Source: Bog-473 sp963751335 | GTDB lineage: Bacteria > Actinomycetota > Acidimicrobiia > Acidimicrobiales > RAAP-2 | NCBI GenBank assembly: GCA_963751335.1 | Contig: CAVVUB010000008.1 | Coordinates: forward strand, 1,612,001-1,676,000 | Direction: 5' to 3' | DNA: 64,000 bases | Shown: positions 17,024 through 25,673 of the stretch, in pieces | Layout of the letters: each line of letters starts with the position of its first letter | Numbering within the stretch: position 1 is the stretch's first letter | The notes under the pieces: generated by a model | What the model saw: only the letters and a program-made list of their open reading frames with translations | Told to the model about the DNA's origin: nothing | Databases searched by the model: none | Program-made: the position numbers and the translations under genes

Positions 17024-17671
17024 ATGCAGAATCCGGGGGATCGGTTGAAGACGTACAACTATCTGGTCCCGACCGTGATCGAGTCGTCGAACCGGGGCGA
17101 GCGCGCCTACGACCTCTATTCGCGCTTGCTCCGTGAGCGCATCATCTTCTTGGGCACGCCGGTGGACGATGCCGTCGCCAACCTGATCTGCGCCCAGATG
17201 CTCTTCCTCGAGTCCGAGGAGCCGGACAAGGACATCCACCTCTACATCAACTCGCCCGGTGGAGAGATCACGGCGCTCTTCGCCATCTACGACACGCTGA
17301 AGTTCATCAAGGCGGACGTCTCGACCTTCTGCTTCGGCCAGGCCGCCTCGGCCGCCGCGGTACTGCTGGCCGCCGGGGCCAAGGGCAAGCGTTTCGCCCT
17401 GCCCCACGCCCGCATCCTGTTGCACCAACCCTGGGGTGGCGTCGAGGGCCAGGCGAGCGACATCGAGCTCCAGGCCCGTGAGATCCTGCGGATGCGCGAC
17501 CTCCTCTCGGGCATGTTGGCCGAGGACACCGGCCAGACCCAGGAAAAGGTGGCTCAGGACACCGACCGCGACTTCATCATGACGGCCGACGAGGCGGTCA
17601 CCTATGGCGTGATCGACGAAGTCATCACGGCCCGTAGCGTGGCTCCGCTCGAAGCCATCGGCGCTGCATAG
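17024..17671 (+). CDS. clpP: ATP-dependent Clp protease proteolytic subunit
   Basis: This is a 215-residue self-compartmentalising serine protease subunit, forming a double heptamer that degrades substrates unfolded by ClpX. The catalytic triad is visible: Ser109 in FGQAASA, His134 in LLHQP, and Asp183 in TDRDF. The gene starts two bases after the tig stop (an alternative GTG at 17018 overlaps tig), and clpX follows 32 bases downstream. Many actinobacteria have two clpP genes in tandem; here only one lies in the locus, so a second paralogue may be elsewhere. Confidence 0.96.
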   Translation: MQNPGDRLKTYNYLVPTVIESSNRGERAYDLYSRLLRERIIFLGTPVDDAVANLICAQMLFLESEEPDKDIHLYINSPGGEITALFAIYDTLKFIKADVSTFCFGQAASAAAVLLAAGAKGKRFALPHARILLHQPWGGVEGQASDIELQAREILRMRDLLSGMLAEDTGQTQEKVAQDTDRDFIMTADEAVTYGVIDEVITARSVAPLEAIGAA

Positions 17672-17703
17672 GCTCGAGACGGAACGGACGGGAGACTCGA
17701 TCG

Positions 17704-18981
17704 GTGGCCAAGTTCGGAGAGGGCGGAGACCTCGTCAAATGCAGCTTCTGTGGCAAGACGCAGAAGCAGGTCAAGAAGCTGATCGCCGGGCCGGGCGTCT
17801 ACATCTGCGACGAGTGCATCGACCTGTGCAACGACATCATCGCGGAGGAGCGTGACGAATCCGCCGAACTGAGCTTCGAGGATCTCCCGAAGCCCCGGGA
17901 GATCTTCGACTTCCTCAACGACTACGTCGTGGGGCAGGAGTACGCCAAGAAGATCCTCTCGGTCGCCGTCTACAACCACTACAAGCGGGTCCAGGCCGGG
18001 CCGCCCAGCGCGGAGGACGGAGTCGAGCTCTCGAAGTCGAACATCCTTCTGCTCGGGCCGACCGGCTGCGGCAAGACGCTGCTGGCCCAGACGCTGGCCC
18101 GCATGCTCAACGTGCCCTTCGCCATCGCCGACGCCACCGCCCTGACCGAGGCCGGCTACGTGGGCGAGGACGTCGAGAACATCTTGCTGAAGCTGATCCA
18201 GGCGGCCGACTACGACGTGAAGCGGGCCGAGACCGGGATCATCTACATCGACGAGATCGACAAGATCGCCCGTAAGAGCGAGAACCCCTCCATCACCCGC
18301 GACGTGTCGGGCGAGGGGGTGCAGCAGGCGCTGCTCAAGATTCTGGAAGGCACGACGGCGTCGGTGCCCCCCCAGGGCGGGCGCAAGCACCCGCACCAGG
18401 AGTTCATCCAGATCGACACGACGAACATCCTCTTCATCTGCGGTGGTGCCTTCGCCGGCCTCGACCGGCTGATCGAAGGCCGTATCGGGAAGCGGGGGAT
18501 CGGTTTCCGGGCCGAGGTGCACCGCAAGGACCGCGACGACGGTGAGATCCTGCGCCACGTACTGCCCGAGGACCTCATCAAGTTCGGGCTCATCCCCGAG
18601 TTCATCGGTCGCCTGCCGGTCGTGAGCGCGGTGTCCCCGCTCTTCAAGGACGCGCTGGTGCAGATCTTGGTCGAGCCCAAGAACGCGTTGACCCGGCAGT
18701 ACGAGCGCACCTTTGCCCTCGACAACGTCGAACTGGAGTTCACACCCGACGCGCTCGAGGCGGTGGCCGAGCAGGCGCTGCTCCGGGGGACCGGGGCGCG
18801 CGGCTTGCGGGCCATCCTCGAAGAGGTGTTGCTCGACGTGATGTACGACCTGCCCAGCCGTACCGACGTGGGCCGGTGTGTGGTGGACCGCTCCGTGGTC
18901 TTGGACCGGGTGGCGCCGACGCTGGTGCCGCTCGGAGGCGCGCCGGTCAAGGCGACGCGCTCGCGGCGCGCCGCTTCCTGA
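17704..18981 (+). CDS. clpX: ATP-dependent Clp protease ATP-binding subunit ClpX
   Basis: This is an AAA+ unfoldase of 425 residues that delivers tagged proteins to ClpP. The N-terminal zinc-binding domain uses Cys13, Cys16, Cys35 and Cys38. The ATPase core shows Walker A GPTGCGKT at 118-125, Walker B GIIYIDEID at about 178-186, pore loop GYVG at 151-154, an RKH loop at 227-229, and the IGF tripeptide at 266-268 that docks into ClpP. The GTG start at 17704 follows GGGAGACTC. The C-terminus extends some residues past the usual end, with a basic tail (RSRRAAS). Confidence 0.97.
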   Translation: MAKFGEGGDLVKCSFCGKTQKQVKKLIAGPGVYICDECIDLCNDIIAEERDESAELSFEDLPKPREIFDFLNDYVVGQEYAKKILSVAVYNHYKRVQAGPPSAEDGVELSKSNILLLGPTGCGKTLLAQTLARMLNVPFAIADATALTEAGYVGEDVENILLKLIQAADYDVKRAETGIIYIDEIDKIARKSENPSITRDVSGEGVQQALLKILEGTTASVPPQGGRKHPHQEFIQIDTTNILFICGGAFAGLDRLIEGRIGKRGIGFRAEVHRKDRDDGEILRHVLPEDLIKFGLIPEFIGRLPVVSAVSPLFKDALVQILVEPKNALTRQYERTFALDNVELEFTPDALEAVAEQALLRGTGARGLRAILEEVLLDVMYDLPSRTDVGRCVVDRSVVLDRVAPTLVPLGGAPVKATRSRRAAS

Positions 18982-19006
18982 TCCGGCCGGTTCCGGAGCC
19001 GCTGCG

Positions 19007-20366
19007 GTGGCCGAACCCGCGGCCCCACCCTTCGAGAACCTGGCCGACGCGTTGGCCTGGCTCGACGCCCACATCGACTTCGAACAGAACATGCCGCGCC
19101 GCCGGGCCTGGCCGACGCTCGACCGTATCCACGCCCTGACCTCGCTCCTGGGAGAGCCCCAGGACTCCATCCCCTCTATCCACGTCACCGGGACCAACGG
19201 GAAGGGGTCCACCTCGGCCATGGCCACCGCGCTCCTGCTGTCGAAGGGCCTGAGCGTGGGCACCTACACGAGCCCGAACCTGCACACGGTCTCCGAGCGC
19301 ATCGCCCGCAACGCCGAACCGATCGACGACGAGTCGTTCATGGCGGTCCTGACCGAACTGGCCTTGCTCGAGTCTCTCCTGCCCGAGCGCCCGACCCGTT
19401 TCGACCTCCTCACGGCGGCCGCCTTCTCGTGGTTCGCCTCCGAGGCGGTCGACACCATGGTGGTGGAGGTCGGACTCGGGGGCACCTGGGACACCACCAA
19501 CGTGATCCACGGTGCCGTGGCCGTGGTCACCAACGTGAGCTTCGACCACACCGACGTGCTCGGGCCCACCCTGGAGGGGATCGCGGCGGACAAGGCGGGG
19601 ATCATCGAGCCCGAGAGCGCGGTGATCCTGGGCGACCTGCGCGAGGACCTGCTGGTCATCGTCGAGGCGCGGGCGGCCGAGGTCGGGGCCGCCTCGGTCT
19701 GGGTCTACGGGCAGGACTTCGGGGTCGAGACGAACGTGGTCGCGGTGGGTGGCCGGCTGGTCACGCTGTGGACGCCCGGTGGCCGCTACGAGGACGTCCT
19801 GGTCCCCTTGCACGGGGCACACCAGGGCGTGAACGCGGCGGTGGCCCTGGCCGCGGTGGAGGCCTTCTTCGGGGAGCCGCTGACGCCCGAAGTCGTGGAG
19901 GAGGGCTTCGCCGCCGTGCGCGTGCCGGGTCGGCTCGAGGTGCTCGGGCGCCGGCCGCTGCTGCTCGTCGACGGCGCGCACAACGCGGCGGGCATGGCGA
20001 CGTTGGGCGACGCGCTGAACGAGGAGTTCGCGGTCGATGGCACCAAGGTGGCGGTCGTCGGCATGCTGACGGGTCGCGATCCCTCCGCGATGATGGCGCC
20101 ACTGGCCTCGGCCGGAGTGACGGCCGTGGTCCTCTGTCAGCCGGACACGCCGCGCGCCATGCCGTTGGCCGCCATGGCCGAGGCGGCGCCGCGCACTCGG
20201 GCTGGCGGTGCACGAGGAACCCGACGTGTGCGACGCGCTGCGCTTGGCCCGCGCCATGGTCGACGCCGACGGACTCGTCGTGGTCTGCGGTTCCCTCTAC
20301 GTGGTGGGGGCGGCGCGCGCCGACGCGTTGTCGTCCGCCGTGCCCTGGGAGGAAGCCGGCCGCTGA
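19007..20366 (+). CDS. folC: Dihydrofolate/folylpolyglutamate synthase (frameshift near 3' end)
   Basis: This is a Mur-ligase-like enzyme that adds Glu to dihydropteroate and to folates. ATP-binding HVTGTNGKGS and SYTSP-like YTSPNLHTVSERI motifs occur near residues 58-95, and the Mur-ligase C-terminal domain has LLVDGAHNAAGM. GTG 19007 is preferred, with GGAG eight bases before it. The frame breaks near 20186-20196: after AMAEAA the sense sequence continues as LGLAVHEEPDVCDALRLARA in the +1 frame, ending WEEAGR and TGA at 20366. One extra base accounts for it and would remove the last 57 residues. As folC is normally essential, a sequence error is the likelier cause. Confidence 0.85.
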
Positions 20367-20402
20367 CCGCGATGGCGCCGGTTTGTGTAACCTCGACTCC
20401 TC

Positions 20403-20819
20403 GTGGACCGCACCCTTGTCATTGTGAAGCCCGACGGCGTCGAGCGCGGCCTGGCCGGCGAGATCGTGTCGCGGCTGGAGCGCAAGAACTTGCGCCTCGT
20501 CGCCGCCGAACTCCGGACCATCTCCAAAGAGGTGGCAGAGACGCACTACGCCGAGCACAGCGAGCGCCCCTTCTTCAGCGACCTGGTGACCTTCATCACC
20601 CGGTCGCCCGCCCTCGTCATGGTGGTCGAAGGACCCAAGGACACCTATGCGGTGGTGCGGCTCATGATGGGTACGACGAATCCGGCCGAAGCCGCGCCGG
20701 GCACGATCCGGGGCGATCTCGGGATCGAGACCACCGAGAACCTGGTGCACGGGTCGGACTCGCACGAGTCGGCGGACCGGGAGATCGCTCTCTTCTTCCC
20801 GAACCTGTCCGCCCCTTAG
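20403..20819 (+). CDS. ndk: Nucleoside diphosphate kinase
   Basis: This is a 138-residue enzyme that transfers the gamma phosphate of ATP to nucleoside diphosphates through a phosphohistidine. The active site His116 is in NLVHGSDS; TLVIVKPDGV at the start and GDLGIETTENL further on are standard family motifs. Length matches the 135-150 of bacterial Ndk. The start is GTG at 20403. It follows folC by 36 bases and precedes mreB by 195 bases; a GC-rich small stem with a TCGG loop at 20835-20848 might attenuate readthrough between them. Confidence 0.96.
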   Translation: MDRTLVIVKPDGVERGLAGEIVSRLERKNLRLVAAELRTISKEVAETHYAEHSERPFFSDLVTFITRSPALVMVVEGPKDTYAVVRLMMGTTNPAEAAPGTIRGDLGIETTENLVHGSDSHESADREIALFFPNLSAP

Positions 20820-21014
20820 GAGAGCCCTGCCGCGGCCGCTCGGGCGGCGGCCCGGGCACCCTACGCTGGCTCCAAGAGAAATTGCAGGTGACACGGGCGC
20901 GGCGTCTGATCCGCCTTGTGGGTCCCCCCACGTTCCCGTAGCCTGTTGTCCTTTCACCGCGAGGGACCGGTCCCGCCGGGCCCAACCCCGTATTGCGTCC
21001 GGAGAGATCTACCT

Positions 21015-22046
21015 ATGGCCGAAAATCGACTTTCACTGCTCGGTCGAGACATGGCCGTCGACCTGGGAACGGCCAACACGTTGGTCTACGTGCGCGGCCG
21101 TGGCATCGTGCTCAACGAGCCCTCGGTCGTCGCCGTCGACATCAAGGACGGGCGCCCGCTTGCCGTGGGAGCCGAGGCCAAGCGGATGATCGGACGCACG
21201 CCGTCGAACATCCAGGCCATCCGGCCGCTCAAGGACGGCGTCATCGCCGACTTCGAAATCTGCGAAAAGATGCTGCGCTACTTCATCCACCGGGTGCACC
21301 AGCGCCGGTTCGCCAAGCCGCGCATGGTCATCTGTGTGCCCTCGGGTATCACCGGGGTGGAGCGGCGGGCGGTGATGGAGGCCGCGGAGTACGCCGGAGC
21401 GCGGCGGGCCTACATCATCGAGGAGCCGATGGCCGCGGCCATCGGAGCCGGACTGCCGGTGCACGAACCCACGGGCAACATGGTGGTGGACATCGGTGGT
21501 GGCACGACGGAGGTCGCGGTGATCTCGCTGGGTGGCATCGTCACCAGCCAGTCGGTGCGCATCGGGGGCGACGAGCTCGACGACGCCATCGTCTCGTTCG
21601 TGAAGAAGGAGTTCAGTCTTGCTCTTGGTGAGCGCACGGCCGAGGAGATCAAGATCACGCTCGGTTCGGCCTATCCGCTCGAGCAGGAACTGCACGCCGA
21701 GATCCGCGGTCGTGACCTCGTGAGCGGTCTGCCCAAGACGATCGTCGTGTCGACCGAGGAGATCCGCCGTGCCATCGAGGAGCCGGTCTCGGCCGTCATC
21801 GACGCGGTGAAGGTGACCCTGGACCGGACGCCGCCCGAGCTGGCGGCGGACATCATGGAGCAGGGTATCGTGCTGACCGGGGGAGGCGCCTTGTTGCACG
21901 GGCTCGAGTTCCGCCTGCAGCACGAGACGGGCATGCCCATCGTGGTGGCCCGTGACCCGTTGAACTGTGTCGCCATCGGAAGCGGTCAGTGCCTCGAAGA
22001 GTTCGAGGCACTGAAGCGGGTGTTGATCACCACCTCTACGCGCTGA
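21015..22046 (+). CDS. mreB: Rod shape-determining protein MreB
   Basis: This is a 343-residue actin-like ATPase that forms filaments under the membrane and guides lateral wall synthesis. The phosphate-1 motif DLGTANTLVY is at 16-25, the phosphate-2 motif DIGGGTTEVAVIS at about 155-167, and the adenosine motif LTGGGALLHGL near 290-300. The N-terminal NRLSLLGRDMAVD is typical. ATG 21015 has GGAGAG eight bases upstream. It leads the mreB-mreC-mreD-mrdA cluster, so the host is probably rod-shaped with lateral growth, unlike pole-growing mycobacteria that lack MreB. Confidence 0.96.
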   Translation: MAENRLSLLGRDMAVDLGTANTLVYVRGRGIVLNEPSVVAVDIKDGRPLAVGAEAKRMIGRTPSNIQAIRPLKDGVIADFEICEKMLRYFIHRVHQRRFAKPRMVICVPSGITGVERRAVMEAAEYAGARRAYIIEEPMAAAIGAGLPVHEPTGNMVVDIGGGTTEVAVISLGGIVTSQSVRIGGDELDDAIVSFVKKEFSLALGERTAEEIKITLGSAYPLEQELHAEIRGRDLVSGLPKTIVVSTEEIRRAIEEPVSAVIDAVKVTLDRTPPELAADIMEQGIVLTGGGALLHGLEFRLQHETGMPIVVARDPLNCVAIGSGQCLEEFEALKRVLITTSTR

Positions 22047-22065
22047 TCGATCGAGTTCATCCTGG

Positions 22066-22896
22066 GTGGCCCGGTCACGGCGCTCGCGCCGCACGCTGAC
22101 GGTCGTCGTCCTGGTCGTCCTCTCGCTCTCGCTCATCTCGCTCGATCTCAACGGGCGGACGCACAGCGTCACGTCGGGGATCAAGTCGGTGGCCAACGAC
22201 ATCTACTCCCCGTTGCGTCAGGGCGTGCTCGACATCATCAGTCCCATCGGTGGTTTCTTCGCCGGCGCCTTCGACTATCACTCGGTGGAGGCCCAGAACG
22301 AGCAGCTTCAGCGCACCATCGGCCAGCTGCGCGCCGCGCACTCCGAGCGGTCGTTCGAGCAGGCACAACTGCGCACGCTCATGGCGCTGCAGAACTTGCC
22401 CTTCCTCCAGTCGCTACCGACCGTCACCGCGCAGACGACCGACGAGTACTCGTCGAACTTCACCGCCACCATCACGCTCGACAAGGGCCGGTCCGACGGG
22501 GTGGACGTCGGCTACCCCGTCGTGGCCAGCGGGGGATTGGTGGGCCAGGTGATCCAGTCCTTCCATCATTCGTGTGTCGTCCAGCTCATCACCGACGGCC
22601 AGTCGAAGGTCGGCGTGACCTTCGGCAACCAGCTCACCGGGATTGTGGACGGGCAGGGACCGGGGAACGACCTGACCCTGGACCTGGTGCCACCGCACAC
22701 CCCGTTGAACAAGGGGGAGCTCCTCTCCACCAGTGGTCTGCAGGCGGCGGCCTTCCCACCGGGGATCCCGGTGGCCACGGTCGAGTCCTTCCATACGGCG
22801 GCGGGAGCCAATCAGGAGAGCGTCACGGTGGACGCGGCGGCCGACCTCAGCCAGCTGGCCTACGTCGACGTGGTGCAGTGGGAGCCGCCGACGTGA
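22066..22896 (+). CDS. mreC: Rod shape-determining protein MreC
   Basis: This is a 276-residue bitopic membrane protein linking MreB/MreD to the periplasmic wall-synthesis enzymes. The basic N-terminus (ARSRRSRR) precedes one transmembrane helix at about residues 11-27, then a coiled coil (about 70-105) and the two beta-barrel subdomains with ITLDKGRSDGVDVGYPVV and GGLVGQV, hallmark MreC motifs. It begins with GTG 19 bases after mreB and its TGA overlaps the GTG of mreD by four bases, indicating translational coupling. Confidence 0.93.
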   Translation: MARSRRSRRTLTVVVLVVLSLSLISLDLNGRTHSVTSGIKSVANDIYSPLRQGVLDIISPIGGFFAGAFDYHSVEAQNEQLQRTIGQLRAAHSERSFEQAQLRTLMALQNLPFLQSLPTVTAQTTDEYSSNFTATITLDKGRSDGVDVGYPVVASGGLVGQVIQSFHHSCVVQLITDGQSKVGVTFGNQLTGIVDGQGPGNDLTLDLVPPHTPLNKGELLSTSGLQAAAFPPGIPVATVESFHTAAGANQESVTVDAAADLSQLAYVDVVQWEPPT

Positions 22897-23429
22897 GCGG
22901 CCGGGCCATGCTCCGGCTGGCCTTCGTGATCTTCGTGGTCCTGCTGGTCCAGCAGGTCCTGATGGTGCCACTCCGCTTCGGCGGAGCCCATCCGGACCTC
23001 CTCTGGCTGCTGCCGATCACGGCGGCCCTGCTCGACGGGCCCGAGACCGGGGCAATTGTCGGATTCTGGGCCGGGTTGGCCTTCGACCTGGTGCTGCCCA
23101 CCCCGTTCGGGCTGTCCGCCCTGGTCGGGTGCCTGCTGGGTTTCGCCGTCGGGTCCCTGACGGCGGCGGCGGACCCCCGGGCGGCCTGGCTCAAGCCGGT
23201 GGCCGCGGTCGCGGGGAGCGTCGCAGCGGACATGCTGTTCGCCGTGCTCGGCGCGATCATGGGACAACAGCAGATGGTACAGATCGACTTCCTCGCCCTC
23301 GGCCTCGTGGTCGCCGTGTCGAGTCTGGTCTTGGTGCTCCCGGTCAATCGGCTGATGCGCTGGGCTTTGGCCGGGGAATCCAACCGCCGTTCGCTCGTCT
23401 CGGCCGACGCCGAGAGCAGACTCTGGTGA
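22893..23429 (+). CDS. mreD: Rod shape-determining protein MreD
   Basis: This is a 178-residue hydrophobic protein with five to six predicted helices, the membrane partner of MreC. Sequence identity in this family is low, but size, topology, the pattern FDLVLPTPFGLSALV, and position between mreC and a class B transpeptidase identify it. Its GTG start overlaps the mreC stop (GTGA), and its own stop overlaps the start of mrdA in the same way, so the four shape genes form one coupled operon. Confidence 0.9.
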   Translation: MSGRAMLRLAFVIFVVLLVQQVLMVPLRFGGAHPDLLWLLPITAALLDGPETGAIVGFWAGLAFDLVLPTPFGLSALVGCLLGFAVGSLTAAADPRAAWLKPVAAVAGSVAADMLFAVLGAIMGQQQMVQIDFLALGLVVAVSSLVLVLPVNRLMRWALAGESNRRSLVSADAESRLW

Positions 23430-25642
23430 AGCGCACCCTCCGGCACCCGTTCCGGGGCGACCGCCTCCACCCCAAGCCGTCCACCCGTCCCGCACGCCGG
23501 TCCTCGTGGCGGAGCGATGCCCGCCAGCCGCGCATGCGGCCGCGCAAGGGCGTCAACGTCGCCTCCATCGTCGGCTCGCCCGAGGAGGAGGACTCGCGCC
23601 CGAGCCTGCGCCTGCGCATCGTGGGCGTCACCGTGCTCGTGCTCTTCGGCCTCCTCGTCCTGCGCCTGTGGACGCTGCAGGTGGTCGACGGGAAGAGCTT
23701 TGCCGCCAACGTGACCCGGAACCAGGTACGCGTGGTCAGCATCCCCGCGCCGCGGGGCGAGATCGTCGACCGCAGCGGGACCGTGCTGGTGTCGAACACC
23801 TCGCAGGAGGAGATCCTCTTGTCGCGGGCCGAGGCGCAGCAGAACCCGGCCATCGTGGGCCTGGTGGCGGCGCTGGTGGGCCAGACGCCGAAGCAGGTGC
23901 AGGCGTCGATCAACAACGTGCAGTACAGCCCCTACGAGCCGGTGCCCGTCGCCGTGGGTGTCTCCGACGCCACGGTGCAATACCTCCAGACGCACCAGTC
24001 GCAGTACCCGGGCGTGACCGTCGAGACGGTGGCCCAACGCGACTATCCCCAGGGCGGGACGACGGCGACCCAGGTGCTCGGCTACACCGGGGCCATCACG
24101 TCGAGTTTCCTGGCCGCCCACCCCAACCAGGGCTACACCCAGGGCAGCCAGATCGGCACGGCCGGGATCGAGGCGCAGTACGAGCAGTACCTCAAGGGCG
24201 TCGACGGGCGCCAGGCCCTCTCGGTCGACGCCGGCGGGAACGTCGTGGGCACCCTCAGCACCACCGCGCCCAAGATCGGCGACTCCGTGGTGCTCAACAT
24301 CGACGCCGGCTTGCAACAGGCGGCTCAGGCCTATCTGCAGCAACAGATCCTGGCCGACCGCAACTCGATCGATCCGGTCGACAACCTCACCCCGAAGGCT
24401 GACAACGGGGCCGTGATCGTGATGAACCCCACCAACGGCGAGATCTACGCGCTGGCCTCGTACCCGTCCTATGACCTGAACGAGTGGGTCGGCGGGATCT
24501 CGGCGGCCAATTATGCTGCGCTGCAGGCGACGGGTGCGGAGAACGACGAGGCCATCCAGGGTCTGTACACGCCAGGATCGACGTTCAAGCTGGTGACGGC
24601 CACCGCCGCCCTCCAGGACGGACTGATCACGCCCACGACCCCCTACGACGACACCGGCACCTTCAAGATCGACGGATGCCCAGCCCCCGGGGTTACCCAA
24701 GACACCGACTGCACTCTTCACGATGACCCCGGCGACAGCGCCGGCGTCTACAACGTGTCGAGCGCGTTGACGGTGTCGAGTGACGCCTTCTTCTACAAGT
24801 TGGGCGAGTCGTTCTGGGAACAGCAGAGCCAGTACGGTCAGACGCCGATCCAGAACGAGGGCACCGCGTACGGCGAGGGTACGATCACCGGCATCGACCT
24901 GCCGGGGGAGTCGCAGGGCCGGATCGACAGCCTCCAGATCCGGGCCAAGCTGCATGCCGAAGCCCCCAAGGGGTTCCCCTACCCGGCCCAGTGGCACACC
25001 GGTGACAACATCGAGTTGGCCTTCGGACAAGGCCAGACCGTGCTGACACCGATCGAGCAGGCCGTCGCCTACTCGACGTTCGCCAATGGGGGCACCCGCT
25101 ACGCCCCCCAGGTGGCGTCCGAGATCGTCGACCCTCTCACGGGCAAGGTGGTCAAGAAGCTGGCGCCACAGGTGACCGGGCACGTGACCATCTCACCGAC
25201 CAACTACTCGGCCATCCTCCAGGGATTCGAGGGCGTGATCTCCAACCCCCGCGGCACGGGGTACCAGGCTTTCACGGGATTCCCGGCGAGCTGGAACTTG
25301 GCCGGCAAGACCGGCACGGCCTCGAATTCCAAGGGCCTCGAGCCGAACTCGTGGTTCGTCGCCTTCGGACCCAACCCCAACCCCCAGTACCTCGTGCTGG
25401 CCGTCATCGACCAGGGCGGCTACGGCGCCGAGGCGGCCGCTCCGCTGGTGCGCAATATCTACAACTACCTGCTGACCAACCCGGTCGCCCCGACGATCAA
25501 GACCCCGACGCCGTCGAGTCCACCGAGCATCACCGAGCCACCCAGCAATCCGCCGGCGGGGACGCCGACCACGACCACCCCCACGACGGTTCCGGGCCAG
25601 CCGCCCTCGGCGACCACCTCGACATCGCTGCCGGGCGGCTGA
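23426..25642 (+). CDS. mrdA: Penicillin-binding protein 2 (class B transpeptidase)
   Basis: This is a 738-residue membrane-anchored D,D-transpeptidase that cross-links peptidoglycan during elongation. One helix lies at about 63-83, after an unusually long basic cytosolic N-terminus of some 60 residues. The dimerisation domain follows, and the transpeptidase domain has Ser385 and Lys388 in GSTFK, SSD at 451-453 and KTG at 628-630. The last 60 residues are Pro/Thr/Ser-rich, low complexity, and probably extend into the wall. It overlaps mreD by four bases. rodA, commonly next to mrdA, is absent here. Confidence 0.94.
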   Translation: MKRTLRHPFRGDRLHPKPSTRPARRSSWRSDARQPRMRPRKGVNVASIVGSPEEEDSRPSLRLRIVGVTVLVLFGLLVLRLWTLQVVDGKSFAANVTRNQVRVVSIPAPRGEIVDRSGTVLVSNTSQEEILLSRAEAQQNPAIVGLVAALVGQTPKQVQASINNVQYSPYEPVPVAVGVSDATVQYLQTHQSQYPGVTVETVAQRDYPQGGTTATQVLGYTGAITSSFLAAHPNQGYTQGSQIGTAGIEAQYEQYLKGVDGRQALSVDAGGNVVGTLSTTAPKIGDSVVLNIDAGLQQAAQAYLQQQILADRNSIDPVDNLTPKADNGAVIVMNPTNGEIYALASYPSYDLNEWVGGISAANYAALQATGAENDEAIQGLYTPGSTFKLVTATAALQDGLITPTTPYDDTGTFKIDGCPAPGVTQDTDCTLHDDPGDSAGVYNVSSALTVSSDAFFYKLGESFWEQQSQYGQTPIQNEGTAYGEGTITGIDLPGESQGRIDSLQIRAKLHAEAPKGFPYPAQWHTGDNIELAFGQGQTVLTPIEQAVAYSTFANGGTRYAPQVASEIVDPLTGKVVKKLAPQVTGHVTISPTNYSAILQGFEGVISNPRGTGYQAFTGFPASWNLAGKTGTASNSKGLEPNSWFVAFGPNPNPQYLVLAVIDQGGYGAEAAAPLVRNIYNYLLTNPVAPTIKTPTPSSPPSITEPPSNPPAGTPTTTTPTTVPGQPPSATTSTSLPGG

Positions 25643-25673
25643 GCGCTGCCAACGTCGTAACGTGGGCGCCACG